Positions 19,525-29,234 of a stretch of 64,000 nucleotides of DNA are shown piece after piece (position 1 is the first letter of the stretch; each line of letters begins with the position of its first letter). Source of the stretch: Klebsiella oxytoca (GTDB taxonomy: Bacteria; Pseudomonadota; Gammaproteobacteria; Enterobacterales; Enterobacteriaceae); contig NZ_CP046115.1 in the NCBI RefSeq assembly GCF_009707385.1, positions 5,330,762 to 5,394,761 of the forward strand, in the 5' to 3' direction. The notes under the pieces were generated by a model. It made no database searches, was not told the DNA's origin, and saw only the letters and a program-made list of their open reading frames with translations. The position numbers and the translations under genes were made by a program.

Positions 19525-19818
19525 ATGAAGAGAATGAGTATTGCGCTGTCGCTGGCAGCCTGCCTGATGTTACCCATCGTGGCGACGGCCGCACCGCTCT
19601 CCGGACTGAAGTTTGAACAGCAAAAGCAGCAGATAGTGAAGGATGTGCGGAAAAACTGCCCTGTCAGTAGAGGCCTTGATGATACTCAGTTTGCTAACCG
19701 CGTGCTGGAGTCAACTGAAAACAAAACCGCTGTAAAAAGCGCAACGCGGGCGCTGGATAAAAACAACAGCGCCGCTTATCAGAGGGCCATTAACGACATT
19801 CAGTGCCCAACCCCCTGA
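19525..19818 (+). CDS. yicS: YicS-like small exported protein
   Basis: 97 residues with a clear Sec signal peptide (MKRMSIALSLAACLMLPIVA, cleavage near TAA-AP) and a short hydrophilic mature chain with two cysteines (KNCPVS and IQCPTP), which probably form a disulfide in the periplasm. Length, two-Cys layout and the ending Q/E-C-P agree with E. coli YicS, which in E. coli also lies near nlpA, but sequence identity is low. Function unknown. The ATG at 19525 is eight bases after AAGGA; a start at 19504 is in frame but has no ribosome site and lengthens the signal peptide unnaturally. Confidence 0.65.
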   Translation: MKRMSIALSLAACLMLPIVATAAPLSGLKFEQQKQQIVKDVRKNCPVSRGLDDTQFANRVLESTENKTAVKSATRALDKNNSAAYQRAINDIQCPTP

Positions 19819-20010
19819 TATCTGTACGCTACCAGCGGTATGGAATAATTACATCTCCGCACAGCAGACAGCTATCAAGCATCAGCGTCTGCTCAGTCAG
19901 AGAAGCTGATTTTTCCCCTGTTCATCGTCCTCATTGAATATTCAATACCGGACAGCCGTAGCGATCCCGCAAAGCTGAACACCCTACCGGCGTCGCTCTA
20001 TTAGGGGAAA

Positions 20011-20095
20011 CCGGTAGCCCGGCTGAGCGTAGCGCGAGCCGGGTTAAATCCCCCGGGTTGCAGGCATCAATAAATCCATAGCCCGGCCAGCGCAA
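20011..20095. repeat. REP-like elements between convergent genes
   Basis: GTAGCCCGGCTGAGCGTAGC and GCGAGCCGGGTTAAATCCCC form REP-type arms, followed by another partial arm (CCATAGCCCGGCCAGCGC). The rest of the 19819-20113 gap shows no gene. Confidence 0.6.
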
Positions 20096-20113
20096 TATCA
20101 CCGGAAAGAGACG

Positions 20114-20911
20114 CTACTTCTGGCTCATCCGGCGGGCGATACGCTCCAGCTTAATCATCAGCAGCAGCGTAACGCCCACCAGCACGATGGTCAGCGCCGA
20201 ACCATCGGCAATATTTCCGCGATCGGTGAGGCTGAAAATCGTTACCGGCAGCGTTGTCCAGCCCGGCGGATAAATCATCACCGTCGCGCCCAGTTCGCCC
20301 ATCGATAGCGACAGGCTCAGCGCCAGCGCAGAGATCATCCACGGCGTCATCAGCGGCAGCGTGATATGGCGCAGGCGGTACCATGGCGATGCTCCCAGGC
20401 TGGAGGCGACGTTTTCAATATCGGCGGAAATACGCGCCAGACCGGTGGAAACATTGCTGAAGGTAAATGCGGAAATCAGTACGAAGTGCGCCGCCAGCAC
20501 GATCCAGAAGGTACCATTCATCTGTAGCGGCCCCTGGCTGAAAGCCACCAGAATACCTAATCCCACCGATACCGATGGAATTGCGCTCGGTAAATAGAAC
20601 GCCAGCCCAAGGTATTTTTGCAGCTTTGTACCGTACTGGCGCAAAGCCAGCGCTGCCCACATGCCGCAGAGCAGAGCGAAAAGGCTGGCGCAAAATCCGA
20701 CCATCAGGCTGGAGAACAGCGCATCCCACGCGGCGCCGCGAAATGCATTAACGAAATGCCCGAGAGTGAAGCCTGAGGGCAGCAGGCCGTTCCACTGTTG
20801 GCTCAGGCTGGACATTAAAATCACCGCCAGCGGCAAAAAGAAAAATCCGCCAAACAGCGTCACCGCCAGCGCTCCCGCCGCCGTACGGCCTTTACGCGAC
20901 CAAATCAACAT
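20114..20911 (-). CDS. phnV: 2-aminoethylphosphonate ABC transporter permease
   Basis: 265 residues from the ATG at 20911 (MLIWSRKGRTAAGALAVTLF); a longer in-frame extension up to 21124 would overlap phnU and is not supported. It has six predicted spans and the BPD_transp_1 loop that meets the ATPase (EAA-like: DIENVASSLGASPWYRLRHI, then TLPLMTPWM). Together with PhnU it forms the heterodimeric channel that moves 2-aminoethylphosphonate across the inner membrane. Start codon lies 3 bases downstream of the phnU stop, so the two are coupled. Part of the phnS-T-U-V operon. Confidence 0.92.
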   Translation of the reverse strand: MLIWSRKGRTAAGALAVTLFGGFFFLPLAVILMSSLSQQWNGLLPSGFTLGHFVNAFRGAAWDALFSSLMVGFCASLFALLCGMWAALALRQYGTKLQKYLGLAFYLPSAIPSVSVGLGILVAFSQGPLQMNGTFWIVLAAHFVLISAFTFSNVSTGLARISADIENVASSLGASPWYRLRHITLPLMTPWMISALALSLSLSMGELGATVMIYPPGWTTLPVTIFSLTDRGNIADGSALTIVLVGVTLLLMIKLERIARRMSQK

Positions 20912-20913
20912 CG

Positions 20914-21777
20914 TTAGCTCCTCACGCCGGTACGGGCGGCGGCCAGCCGATAGAGCATAAACAGCCCCAGCGACAGCAGAATATTTATCAACGCAATCAT
21001 GCAGGCTACGCTGTAGTCCGATTCGAGAATGGCCTTGCTGTAAACCATCATCGGCAGGGTATTGACCCCTTTGGCGCCGATAAACAGCACGATACCGAAC
21101 TCGTTGGTGGTCAGCAGTAGACACAGGCTGCCCCCCGCCATCAGCGCCGGCAGCGCCGCCGGGAAAATTACCTGGCCGATAACCCGCAGCGGATGAGCGC
21201 CAAGAATGCTCGCCGCCTCAAGCTGGCTTTTATCAATCTGCCGCAGTCCAGCTATTAGCGGACGCATCACCAGCGGCGTGAAAACGGTAATTTCCGCCAG
21301 AATCACCCCCTGAATGGAATAGAGAAAGTCCACCGGCGGCAGTTCAAAAGCAAACAGCGACATCAGCGTTCCGTTGAGCAGTCCGGCGGAACCGTAGATA
21401 AAGGTAAAAGCCAGGGTGATAAGAAAAGTTGGCAGCGCAATAAAGGTATCAATTATCCGGCTAATCAACTGGCTGCCGGGGAACGGAATAAAGACCAGAA
21501 TCAGCGCCAGTATGCTGCCAAGCAGCAGGCAGCCGAGCGTGGCAAAGACCGCAATTTGCAGCGTATTGAGCAACGCGCTGATAAAGCGCCGGGACTCCAC
21601 CACCTGCCGGAACGTTTCCAGGCTCAGGTGCCCGCTGGCATCGCGCAGCGCCTGTTCGCCAATCAGCAACAGTGGGTAAAAAAACAGCGTCGCCAGTACC
21701 AGCAGGGGCAACAACAGCCACAGGTAAGGGCGCAGGTTCCGCGCCGGGCGCACAAGCGTTAGGGTTTGCGCCATCAT
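20914..21777 (-). CDS. phnU: 2-aminoethylphosphonate ABC transporter permease
   Basis: 287 residues (MMAQTLTLVRPARNLRPYLW), six predicted spans after a positively charged N-terminus, and the EAA loop SQLEAASILGAHPLRVIGQV ending in I-F-P. It partners PhnV. The first ATG (21777) overlaps the phnT stop as ATGATG/TGA; the second ATG at 21774 would also serve and changes one residue. Fourth-gene position in phnS-T-U-V matches the Salmonella order of the 2-aminoethylphosphonate importer. Confidence 0.92.
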   Translation of the reverse strand: MMAQTLTLVRPARNLRPYLWLLLPLLVLATLFFYPLLLIGEQALRDASGHLSLETFRQVVESRRFISALLNTLQIAVFATLGCLLLGSILALILVFIPFPGSQLISRIIDTFIALPTFLITLAFTFIYGSAGLLNGTLMSLFAFELPPVDFLYSIQGVILAEITVFTPLVMRPLIAGLRQIDKSQLEAASILGAHPLRVIGQVIFPAALPALMAGGSLCLLLTTNEFGIVLFIGAKGVNTLPMMVYSKAILESDYSVACMIALINILLSLGLFMLYRLAAARTGVRS

Positions 21778-22886
21778 TGCACCTCGATCAGAACCGCATC
21801 GTTGGGTTCAAAGTAAAGCGCCAGCTTGTCACCCACACGCGGCAGCGGGTTTACGTGGGTCATCACGATGCGTACCGCCTCGCCCGCCACGTCGCACAAC
21901 AGATGCGTCAGATCGCCCTGCCAGTGCACCGACGTCAGGGTAGCATTAAGCCGATTGCTGATAGCCGAGCGCGGCGCGAGGCTCATATGCTGAGGACGAA
22001 TGCACAGCAGCTTATTGTTGCCGTGCTGCCCCCCGTGGCTGAAAGCGCTAACCAATCCACCGCCGCAGCTGACGCTAACCACTCCCGGCTGCGCGGTATC
22101 TTTCAATGCCGTCGCCTGCAGGATATTGGCGCGACCGAGAAATTCGGCGCTAAAGCGATTGGGCGGATAGTGATATAGCTGATGGGTTTCGCCGTGGGCA
22201 ATCAGCGAGCCGTCTTTCATAATGCCAATCTTGTCCGCCAGGGTCAGGGCTTCGGTCTGATCGTGGGTGACATAGAGAATGGTCAATTCCGGCAGTTCGC
22301 GGTGCAGGCGAGCTATTTCCTCTACCATGTTATGGCGAATTTGCGCATCCAGCGCCGAAAGCGGTTCATCAAGCAGCAATACCCGCGGACGCACGGCGAT
22401 AGCGCGGGCAATGGCGACGCGCTGCTGCTGACCGCCGGAGAGCTGGTGCGGATAGCGGCTGGCGTAATCCGCCATGCCGACAATTTTCAGCGCCTCCTTG
22501 ACCCGTTCAGCGATCTGCACGCCTGGCTGCTTTTGCGCCCGCAGGCCGAAGGCAACGTTGTCTTCCACCTTCATATGCGGAAACAGGGCGTAGTTCTGCA
22601 CCACCATACCAAGACCGCGTTTATACGGCGGCAGGTGGGTAACATCGGTGTCGCCAAGCAAAATCCGACCGCCCGCAGGCTGCACAAAACCGGCTATCGC
22701 CCGCAGTACCGTGGTTTTCCCGGAGCCGGAGGGACCGATCAGCGCCAGCACCTCACCCGGTTCAATAGTCAAAGTCAGCGGCTTCAATACCACGTTGCCG
22801 TGATATGAAACGCGCAGCGAGTCGAGAGTAATCCCGGACGTTCCCGCCAGCGGCGGAGAGTGAGAGACGGTCGTTTTCATCAACAT
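21774..22886 (-). CDS. phnT: 2-aminoethylphosphonate ABC transporter ATP-binding protein
   Basis: 370 residues. Walker A is IGPSGSGKTTVLRAIAG (about 50-65), the Q-loop VVQNYALFPHM, signature LSGGQQQRVAIARAIA and Walker B RVLLLDEPLSALDA follow, with switch His in YVTHDQTEAL. A C-terminal TOBE-like domain (280-370) is present as in CUT1/PotA-type importers. It hydrolyses ATP to drive PhnU/PhnV. The GTG at 22889 and the ATG at 22886 are both possible; the ATG is 8 bases after the GAG of the upstream gene end, so I use it. Belongs to phnS-T-U-V. Confidence 0.93.
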   Translation of the reverse strand: MLMKTTVSHSPPLAGTSGITLDSLRVSYHGNVVLKPLTLTIEPGEVLALIGPSGSGKTTVLRAIAGFVQPAGGRILLGDTDVTHLPPYKRGLGMVVQNYALFPHMKVEDNVAFGLRAQKQPGVQIAERVKEALKIVGMADYASRYPHQLSGGQQQRVAIARAIAVRPRVLLLDEPLSALDAQIRHNMVEEIARLHRELPELTILYVTHDQTEALTLADKIGIMKDGSLIAHGETHQLYHYPPNRFSAEFLGRANILQATALKDTAQPGVVSVSCGGGLVSAFSHGGQHGNNKLLCIRPQHMSLAPRSAISNRLNATLTSVHWQGDLTHLLCDVAGEAVRIVMTHVNPLPRVGDKLALYFEPNDAVLIEVQ

Positions 22887-22891
22887 CACGC

Positions 22892-23908
22892 TTACTCGCT
22901 ATCGGTGACTTTATGCCAGCGGGCGATATCCGCCGACAGCGAAGCCGCAACATCGTCCCAGTCAGGTTCCCAGCTCTTCACGCCGTCAAGCGCCGCTTTC
23001 GCCGCCTTAAACCTGACATCTTGCGGAGCAACATCGCTACGCACCGGCAGTCCCCAGGAGAGCGCGCTTACGCTGGCCTGTGCGGATTTATCGAGCAGGA
23101 AGTTAATCAGCTTTTTACCGTTTTCGCCGTTCGGTGCATTTTGAACCAGGCCGATGGTATAAGGCAGCGCCAGCGCGCTGCGTTCACCCTGAGCATCCGC
23201 TGGCCAGAAGATTTGGACATTCGGATTACGCTCCATCTGCGACAGGTTCATTTGCAGATCGCCGTTAGCGACGTACAGCTCGCCTTTGTTGACCAGCGCG
23301 GTCAGTTTACCGGTAGAAGCTGACGGCCCGACGTTATTGGCCTGCAGCTTGCCGAGATAGTCGAACCCCGCCTCTTTGCTACCCAGGCTGTGGAAAGCCT
23401 GCAGCATCACTGCGGTTCCGTCGCCCGCCTGGCCTGGCGTCGAATACTGCAGTTTGTTCCTGAAGCGGCTATCAAGCAGATCCTGCCAGCTGGCCGGAGC
23501 GGCTTTCAGCAGTTTGCTGTTATAGATGAAGGTCAGGTAGTTGTTAACCAGGGGCGAGTAGCGGTCATGGACGCCGGAGATCTGTTCGCTGCCCTGCGGC
23601 TTAAATTCAGCCAACAGTTGTTCTTTGGCGGCGCGCTGGATAAACGGCGGCACCGTCACCAGCACGTCAGCCTGCGGGTTGGTACGCTCTTTTGACAGGC
23701 GTTCAACAATCGCTCCGGAGCCGCCTTCAACGTACTGTACTTTGATGCCCGTCGCTTTGGTGAAGGCATCGAACTGATTTTTGTACCAGCTGTTGTCGCC
23801 ATCGTGCAGGCCGTCAGCGGAATAGACGGTAACCACGCCATCGGCCCAAACCGGGGCGCTGGCAAGGGCGATAGCGGATAGCAGAGCGAGTCGGGAGAGT
23901 TTCATCAT
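22892..23908 (-). CDS. phnS: 2-aminoethylphosphonate ABC transporter substrate-binding protein
   Basis: 338 residues with a cleavable signal peptide ([20 protein letters not shown] ending WA-D). The mature chain is a class-II periplasmic binding protein: [14 protein letters not shown] at the N-terminus, [44 protein letters not shown]. It captures 2-aminoethylphosphonate in the periplasm. First gene of the phnSTUV operon. A PhnR-type operator (TGGTCTATACCA) lies 29 bases upstream of the start. The two adjacent ATGs at 23908 and 23905 are nearly equivalent, with AAGG 5 or 8 bases away. Confidence 0.93.
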   Translation of the reverse strand: MMKLSRLALLSAIALASAPVWADGVVTVYSADGLHDGDNSWYKNQFDAFTKATGIKVQYVEGGSGAIVERLSKERTNPQADVLVTVPPFIQRAAKEQLLAEFKPQGSEQISGVHDRYSPLVNNYLTFIYNSKLLKAAPASWQDLLDSRFRNKLQYSTPGQAGDGTAVMLQAFHSLGSKEAGFDYLGKLQANNVGPSASTGKLTALVNKGELYVANGDLQMNLSQMERNPNVQIFWPADAQGERSALALPYTIGLVQNAPNGENGKKLINFLLDKSAQASVSALSWGLPVRSDVAPQDVRFKAAKAALDGVKSWEPDWDDVAASLSADIARWHKVTDSE

Positions 23909-23936
23909 GTCAGCCTTTTCGGGTGAGTGAATTAAA

Positions 23937-23948
23937 TGGTCTATACCA
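23937..23948. promoter_or_regulatory. PhnR-type operator upstream of phnS
   Basis: TGGTCTATACCA is the exact reverse complement of the site before phnW (24991-25002). The arms and central TA match the HutC-type GntR operator layout G-T-N-T-A-N-A-C. Repression by PhnR is inferred. Confidence 0.7.
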
Positions 23949-24023
23949 GATAGAGTTTCACGCTACCGGGGCTTTATGACAAAACGATGAATAAAGTGTG
24001 TCGAAAGGGTTAAAAGCAGGAGT

Positions 24024-24120
24024 GCGTCGCTTTCCCCGGAGGCGGCGCTTGACGCACCTGTCCGGGCTACCAAACCAGCAGACTGCGGTGAACCTGTAGC
24101 CCAGGTCAGGCATCAGCCGC
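24024..24120. repeat. REP-like palindromes downstream of phnR
   Basis: Arms GCGCTTGACGCACCTGTCCG with GGGCTACC and TGTAGCCCAGGTCAGGCATC lie in the 247-base space between phnR and phnS. They resemble a degenerate paired REP (BIME). Confidence 0.5.
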
Positions 24121-24155
24121 GACCCGCGGAAAAAGCACGAACAGGCCGAGAAAAG

Positions 24156-24875
24156 TCAGTGGGTATCGACTTCTATCCGTAGACTATCGTGACGCCAGTA
24201 CTCGATATCGTAATCAAGAATTCGCCCGTGTTGATCGTAGTTAAGCCGGCGCAGCAGCAGCGCCGGGCGCCCTTCCATCACCCCCAGCGCTGCGGCGGCC
24301 TGCGGCGGCATTGACGTAGGGTAGAACGACAGATGCATGCTGGTATATATCAAGTCGTAATGAACCTGATAAATCTCGGTCAGGCTACCGTTCAAATCGT
24401 GGCGCAGCAGCTCCGGAACCCTGGCGGGAAGGCAGTGGTTTTCACAATAGCAAATCGCTCGCCCGTCGGCGTAGCGCAGGCGGGTTAGCCGGTAAACCTG
24501 GTCGAAAGGCTGCAGCGCCAGCGGCAGCATAACGTCCAGCGGAACGGCGGTTAAACGCCCGTCCAGCAGCACCGTTTTCGGCTCCCGTCCCTGCTCCAGG
24601 CACAGCTTATGGAAGTTGGTATTTTGCGTTGGATCCAGCCACAGACGCTCCGGCGTGACAAACCAGCCGCGGCGGTCGGCGCGGTAGATCACCCCGCTGG
24701 CCTCCAGCTGCGCCAGGCTCTCGCGCACCGTAATACGCGTGGTATTAAACAGCGCGCACAGCTCGCGCTCGGAGGGCAGTTTATCGCCACTCTTCAGCGC
24801 GCCGTTTTGAATACGCGCCTGTAGCTGTGCCTTAATCAGCAGATACTGCGGCGTCTCGCCAGAGGGTGATTTCAT
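24156..24875 (-). CDS. phnR: Phosphonate utilisation transcriptional regulator, GntR/HutC type
   Basis: 239 residues. The N-terminal winged helix-turn-helix ([40 protein letters not shown]) is a classical GntR domain; the C-terminal UTRA domain (about 90-235, [20 protein letters not shown]) binds the effector. PhnR of Salmonella controls phnWX and phnSTUV in response to 2-aminoethylphosphonate. The gene is divergent from phnW and upstream of the phnSTUV unit on the same strand, between the two identical operators. A TATAAT-like hexamer on the minus strand (near 24905-24910) is its probable -10. Confidence 0.93.
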   Translation of the reverse strand: MKSPSGETPQYLLIKAQLQARIQNGALKSGDKLPSERELCALFNTTRITVRESLAQLEASGVIYRADRRGWFVTPERLWLDPTQNTNFHKLCLEQGREPKTVLLDGRLTAVPLDVMLPLALQPFDQVYRLTRLRYADGRAICYCENHCLPARVPELLRHDLNGSLTEIYQVHYDLIYTSMHLSFYPTSMPPQAAAALGVMEGRPALLLRRLNYDQHGRILDYDIEYWRHDSLRIEVDTH

Positions 24876-24950
24876 GTTCGCTCGCGGCCAAATTTGATGC
24901 GGTCATTATACATAACCAGATGAATTTTTTGTTGCAGCACCACTTTCCCT

Positions 24951-25002
24951 TTGACCTTTTCAGGCGACGATCGTCATTATAAAAAACAACTGGTATAGAC
25001 CA
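24951..25002 (+). promoter_or_regulatory. phnW promoter and PhnR-type operator
   Basis: TTGACC (24951-24956) and CATTAT (24975-24980) with an 18-base gap make a plausible sigma-70 promoter. The palindrome TGGTATAGACCA (24991-25002) lies at or just after the start of transcription, 12 bases before the phnW ATG, an ideal place for repression. Confidence 0.65.
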
Positions 25003-25014
25003 AATGGTGAAAAA

Positions 25015-26118
25015 ATGATTTCGCGTAATTATCTGCTGCTAACTCCCGGACCGTTAACCACTTCCCGTACGGTAAAAGAAGCGATGCTGTTCGATAGCTG
25101 CACCTGGGATGACGACTACAATCTCGGCGTGGTTCAGGCAATCCGTCAACAGCTGGTCGAGCTGGCAACGCCCGCCACCGGCTACACCTCAGTTCTGCTG
25201 CAAGGTAGCGGTAGCTACGCGGTTGAAGCGGTGCTCGGCAGCGTTATCGGCTCACAGGGCAAAGTGCTGATTATCAGCAACGGCGCATACGGCGCGCGCA
25301 TGATCGAGATGGCGCAGCTGATGGGCATTGCGCATCATCCTTACGACTGCGGCGAAGTGGCGAGCCCGGATGCGGCGGCGATCGAACGGATCCTGCAAAC
25401 TGACCCGGCGATCACCCATATCGCGATGGTGCATAGCGAAACCACCACCGGCATGCTCAATCCGATTGAAGAGGTTGCCGCACTGGCGAAGCAGTACGAT
25501 AAACGCTATATCGTCGACGCGATGAGCAGCTTCGGCGGCATTCCCTTAGACGTCGCCGCGCTGAATATCGATTATCTGATCAGCTCCGCCAACAAATGCA
25601 TCCAGGGCGTGCCGGGCTTTGCGTTCGTCATTGCTCGGGAAGCGGAACTGGCAACCTGCCAAGGCCGCTCGCGTTCGCTGTCGCTGGATCTCTACGCCCA
25701 GTGGCGTTGCATGGAAGATAATCACGGCAAATGGCGTTTTACCTCGCCAACCCATACCGTGCTGGCTTTTGCTCAGGCGCTGAAAGAGCTGGCGGAAGAA
25801 GGTGGGGTGAGCGCGCGCCATCAGCGCTACAGCGCAAATCAGCGCCGTCTGGTGGCGGGAATGCGCGCGTTAGGCTTTCAGCCTCTTCTCGACGATAGCC
25901 TGCATTCGCCGATCATCACCGCATTTTACTCTCCGGATGCGCCGCAGTACCGCTTTAAAGATTTTTATCAGCGGCTCAAAGAACAGGGTTTTGTGATCTA
26001 TCCGGGTAAGGTGTCACAAAGCGATTGCTTCCGTATCGGCAACATCGGTGAAGTGTACGAAGCCGACATTACCGCCCTGCTGGCGGCCATCAACAACGCC
26101 ATGTACTGGCAACATTAA
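25015..26118 (+). CDS. phnW: 2-aminoethylphosphonate:pyruvate aminotransferase
   Basis: 367 residues. PhnW moves the amino group of 2-aminoethylphosphonate to pyruvate, giving phosphonoacetaldehyde and alanine, with PLP. PLP-binding Lys194 is visible in [16 protein letters not shown], the position known for the Salmonella enzyme, and the class-V aminotransferase pattern ([28 protein letters not shown]) is complete. First gene of phnWX, followed by phnX after 9 bases. It is divergent from phnR and has a PhnR-type operator just before its start, so it should be induced by substrate. Confidence 0.97.
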   Translation: MISRNYLLLTPGPLTTSRTVKEAMLFDSCTWDDDYNLGVVQAIRQQLVELATPATGYTSVLLQGSGSYAVEAVLGSVIGSQGKVLIISNGAYGARMIEMAQLMGIAHHPYDCGEVASPDAAAIERILQTDPAITHIAMVHSETTTGMLNPIEEVAALAKQYDKRYIVDAMSSFGGIPLDVAALNIDYLISSANKCIQGVPGFAFVIAREAELATCQGRSRSLSLDLYAQWRCMEDNHGKWRFTSPTHTVLAFAQALKELAEEGGVSARHQRYSANQRRLVAGMRALGFQPLLDDSLHSPIITAFYSPDAPQYRFKDFYQRLKEQGFVIYPGKVSQSDCFRIGNIGEVYEADITALLAAINNAMYWQH

Positions 26119-26127
26119 GGAACCGCC

Positions 26128-26937
26128 ATGAACCGTATTAACGCCGTTATTCTTGATTGGGCAGGCACCACCGTCGATTTCGGCTCCTTTGCGCCGACGC
26201 AGATTTTCGTTGAAGCCTTTCGCCAGGCCTTTGATATGGATATTACGCTTGAAGAGGCAAGAGTGCCGATGGGCCTTGGCAAATGGCAGCATATTGAAGC
26301 ACTGGGAAAACTACCCGCCGTAGATGCCCGCTGGCAGACAAAGTTTGGTCGTGCGATGAATGCTGCGGATATCGATGCTATCTACGCCGCCTTTATGCCG
26401 CTGCAAATTGCTAAAGTCGTCGATTTTTCTGCGCCAATCGCCGGGGTTGTCGACACGATTACCGCACTACGCGCCGATGGGATAAAAATTGGCTCCTGTT
26501 CCGGCTATCCGCGCCCGGTCATGGAAAAGCTGGCGCCCGCCGCCGCCGCGCAGGGCTATGCGCCTGACTATTGGGTCGCGACGGATGACCTCGCCGCCGG
26601 GGGACGACCGGGTCCGTGGATGGCCCTGCAGAACGTGATTGCGCTGAGCATTGATTCGGTTGCCCACTGCGTCAAGGTTGATGATTCCGCCCCGGGCATT
26701 ACCGAAGGATTAAACGCCGGAATGTGGAGCGTGGGGCTGGCGGTTTCCGGTAACGAATTCGGCGCCACCTTGGAGGAGTATCAACAGATGACCGCTGAAG
26801 ATATTGCCACCCGCCGCGAGCACGCTGCCGGTAAGCTGTACGCCGCCGGTGCACACTATGTGGTAGATACCCTGGCGGACTTACCGGGCGTCATTGCCGA
26901 CATTAATTGCCGTCTGGCAAAAGGTGAACGCCCATAG
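26128..26937 (+). CDS. phnX: Phosphonoacetaldehyde hydrolase (phosphonatase)
   Basis: 269 residues of the HAD superfamily. The nucleophile Asp10 lies in [13 protein letters not shown], the Schiff-base Lys52 in [13 protein letters not shown], and the later HAD motifs in [12 protein letters not shown] and [14 protein letters not shown]. It splits the C-P bond of phosphonoacetaldehyde to acetaldehyde and phosphate through a lysine imine, completing the two-step pathway begun by PhnW. Length is normal for the family. Second gene of phnWX; the convergent nepI gene ends 26 bases away. Confidence 0.97.
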   Translation: MNRINAVILDWAGTTVDFGSFAPTQIFVEAFRQAFDMDITLEEARVPMGLGKWQHIEALGKLPAVDARWQTKFGRAMNAADIDAIYAAFMPLQIAKVVDFSAPIAGVVDTITALRADGIKIGSCSGYPRPVMEKLAPAAAAQGYAPDYWVATDDLAAGGRPGPWMALQNVIALSIDSVAHCVKVDDSAPGITEGLNAGMWSVGLAVSGNEFGATLEEYQQMTAEDIATRREHAAGKLYAAGAHYVVDTLADLPGVIADINCRLAKGERP

Positions 26938-26962
26938 ATTGGTTTCACCTGTCCACGGCTAA

Positions 26963-28144
26963 TTATACGCGCACTTTCGTAGCAACCAGCAGGCCGGTAA
27001 TCAGCATCAACGAACCGGAAAGGATCAGCGGCGACAGCAGGCCAAGATGATCCAGAGCTACGCCGCCGACCGCTGCGCCACAGGTGTTGGCCAGCTGGAT
27101 CACCGCCACCTGAATCGACCCGGCTTTTTCGGCCTGGTCGGAAAGAGAGCGGGTGATCCACGTCGACCAGCCTACCGGTACCAGCGCGAAAGCAAAGCCC
27201 CAGATAACCGCTACCGTAGACGCCACAATTTTACTCTCCCCCCACAAAACTAGCACCGCGGCGCTGATAGCCAGTACCACCGGGGCAATCGCCAGTGCCG
27301 CTTTTACCGAGCGCTTGAGCAGCATTGAAGAGAGCGAGGTACCAACGAAGCTGGCGATACCGAAGCTCAGCAGCACCAGCGTCAGGCCGTCAACGTCAAA
27401 GCCCGCCAGCGTCATGTACACCGGGCGAATATAGGTAAAAAAGGCGAACTGACCGGCGAAAGCCATAAAGATGGCGCACATTCCGGCCATTACGCCGGGG
27501 CGCTTCAGCAGGCCGAACATATTTTGCTGCGCCGAGGTCGACTCGCCGGGCAGAGAAGGCAGCGCCTTGAGTACCCAAATTGTACAGACCACGCCCATCA
27601 CCGCGGCGGCGTTAAAAACATGACGCCAGCCGATAATCCCGCCGAGAAAGCTACCCAACGGCGCGGCGATCACCAGCGCTATCGACACCGCGCCGAAAAT
27701 GACCGACAGCGCTTTGGGAACCACGCGCATCGGTACCAGCCGCATGGTAAGCGACGCCGACATAGCCCAGAAGCCGCCCAGCGCCAGTCCAAGGCAGGCG
27801 CGACCGAGGAGCAATAATGAAAAGCTGTTGGCAAAGGAGACCAACAGGCAGGAAATGGTCAGCAGCACCGAAAAAAGAATCACCACATAGCGGCGATCGG
27901 TACCGCGGATTATCGAGGTTATAAACAGGCTGGCAAACATCGCCACGAACGCCGTGGTGGTAACCGACTGTCCGGCAACGCCTTCAGAGATGCCTAAATC
28001 CTGCGCCATTGGCGTAAGCAGACTTACCGGCAGGAACTCAACGGTAATCAGGCAGGCAACGCAGAAGGCCACCGCAAAGACCGCTGACCAGTTTGGTCGT
28101 GCTGCCTGACTGGCGTGTGGCGTGGATGCATTCGAAGGAGTCAT
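26963..28144 (-). CDS. nepI: Purine ribonucleoside efflux pump NepI (MFS)
   Basis: 393 residues, twelve spans, DHA1-type MFS ([20 protein letters not shown] is typical of the SotB/NepI group; [15 protein letters not shown] is a relaxed motif A). NepI exports inosine, guanosine and 6-mercaptopurine riboside in exchange for H+. The name is supported by the neighbour yicN, which also adjoins nepI in E. coli. The start at 28144 is preceded by ATGCAGGTAACTT with AGG nine bases off. Substrate is by family name and context. Confidence 0.88.
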   Translation of the reverse strand: MTPSNASTPHASQAARPNWSAVFAVAFCVACLITVEFLPVSLLTPMAQDLGISEGVAGQSVTTTAFVAMFASLFITSIIRGTDRRYVVILFSVLLTISCLLVSFANSFSLLLLGRACLGLALGGFWAMSASLTMRLVPMRVVPKALSVIFGAVSIALVIAAPLGSFLGGIIGWRHVFNAAAVMGVVCTIWVLKALPSLPGESTSAQQNMFGLLKRPGVMAGMCAIFMAFAGQFAFFTYIRPVYMTLAGFDVDGLTLVLLSFGIASFVGTSLSSMLLKRSVKAALAIAPVVLAISAAVLVLWGESKIVASTVAVIWGFAFALVPVGWSTWITRSLSDQAEKAGSIQVAVIQLANTCGAAVGGVALDHLGLLSPLILSGSLMLITGLLVATKVRV

Positions 28145-28382
28145 AAGTTACCTGCATGGTTGAACATGGAGAAGCCGCGCAGTGTAACATTTTAAATGTG
28201 ACGAAATTAACGTTTTGACAACTTTTTCACCAGTATCGCCCGCAACCACAAGATTCGCAGGATTAACGATAATTTCATTGGAAGTACGGCCAGATAATGA
28301 CGCTTTGTGGCGATGCCTTTTGCCGGGTTGACTTCGCCGGTGTAGATTTTTAACGAAGCCAACGGCGCACAGGGAAGTGATA

Positions 28383-28835
28383 TCAATGTAGCCAGTGGAC
28401 GCCATCTTCCGGCAAAAACAGCGTGTTATAGCGCTCCTGCAGAGCGTGCAGCTCGCTAACTTCCGGCTCAAGCTCGCGGAGAAATCCTTGCGCGAGACGG
28501 ATTTGCGCTTCGGTAATCGGCGCAGCGAGGCGGGATTTTTGCATCAACCGATACCAGTAGTGCAGGTTCTGCTCGCTGCCGTCGACGACCGCAACCTGCC
28601 AGATAAGCAGCACCTGCGCGGCATTTTGCAGATGCGCTTCGTTAGGCCGTTCAAGGTAGCGCAGATACTCATTACCGGCGGTTTTCCCCAGCTGATCGAT
28701 CATCGATTCCAGCGGCACCGGCGTAATGCCTAGCCGTTCGCTCAGACGGCGAATCGCGCGGCGTGAATCAGAGGTAAGCACCCGAAATCCCACAACAAAT
28801 ACCACTATCAGCGTGGCCAGTCCTAACCAGATCAT
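28383..28835 (-). CDS. yicN: YicN, DUF1198 membrane-anchored protein
   Basis: 150 residues with one N-terminal membrane helix (MIWLGLATLIVVFVVGFRVL) and a cytosolic helical domain. Segments IRRLSERLGITPVPLESMID, YLERPNEAHLQNAAQVLLIW and the end DGVHWLH match E. coli YicN (DUF1198) as I recall it. Function unknown. GAGG lies four bases before the ATG at 28835; a start at 28847 adds four residues and would have no ribosome site. It is upstream of nepI with 238 bases of apparently empty sequence between. Confidence 0.93.
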   Translation of the reverse strand: MIWLGLATLIVVFVVGFRVLTSDSRRAIRRLSERLGITPVPLESMIDQLGKTAGNEYLRYLERPNEAHLQNAAQVLLIWQVAVVDGSEQNLHYWYRLMQKSRLAAPITEAQIRLAQGFLRELEPEVSELHALQERYNTLFLPEDGVHWLH

Positions 28836-29234
28836 GCATCCTCTCATTCAATCGCAGCCCCACTATCATAATGGGAATTTGTCCGCTGTCGACTGCCGGA
28901 CGTATCATTATGTGACTTATCGCGATTGCGGATAGCTATGCGAGCTGCCGCATTAAACAGCCCTGCACGAAGCCTAAAAAACCGGAACAGAAGATAAGAT
29001 GATCGTTAATAAGGGCGATAGAGGCCATGGCGGGTATAGCGGGTAGTGTTGCCAGCACGTCATTCACAACGGCAGGAGAGATATTTAATTTTACTGATAT
29101 ATTCACCATACATTACTTTAAATTATTCACTCATTTTATATATTAATCTTATTCCTGCCAGAACCCCTGCATCTATTATGTACAGAGAACAAGCCGCATG
29201 ATATTGTTCCTGCAGAATCAGCAAAGGAATATAT
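28836..29234. other. AT-rich divergent intergenic region
   Basis: About 400 bases between yicN and the orphan membrane protein. The half from 29075 to 29200 is very A+T rich. A 57-codon open frame lies on the minus strand (29109-28936) and a 40-codon one on the plus strand (29028-29147); neither has a good ribosome site or recognisable similarity. The region may be the edge of a transferred segment that includes the next gene. Confidence 0.45.

Noticed and set aside
21774..25020. Possibility that phnSTUV is an iron or spermidine importer
   Set aside because: Order, neighbouring phnR/phnW/phnX and shared operators all point to 2-aminoethylphosphonate.
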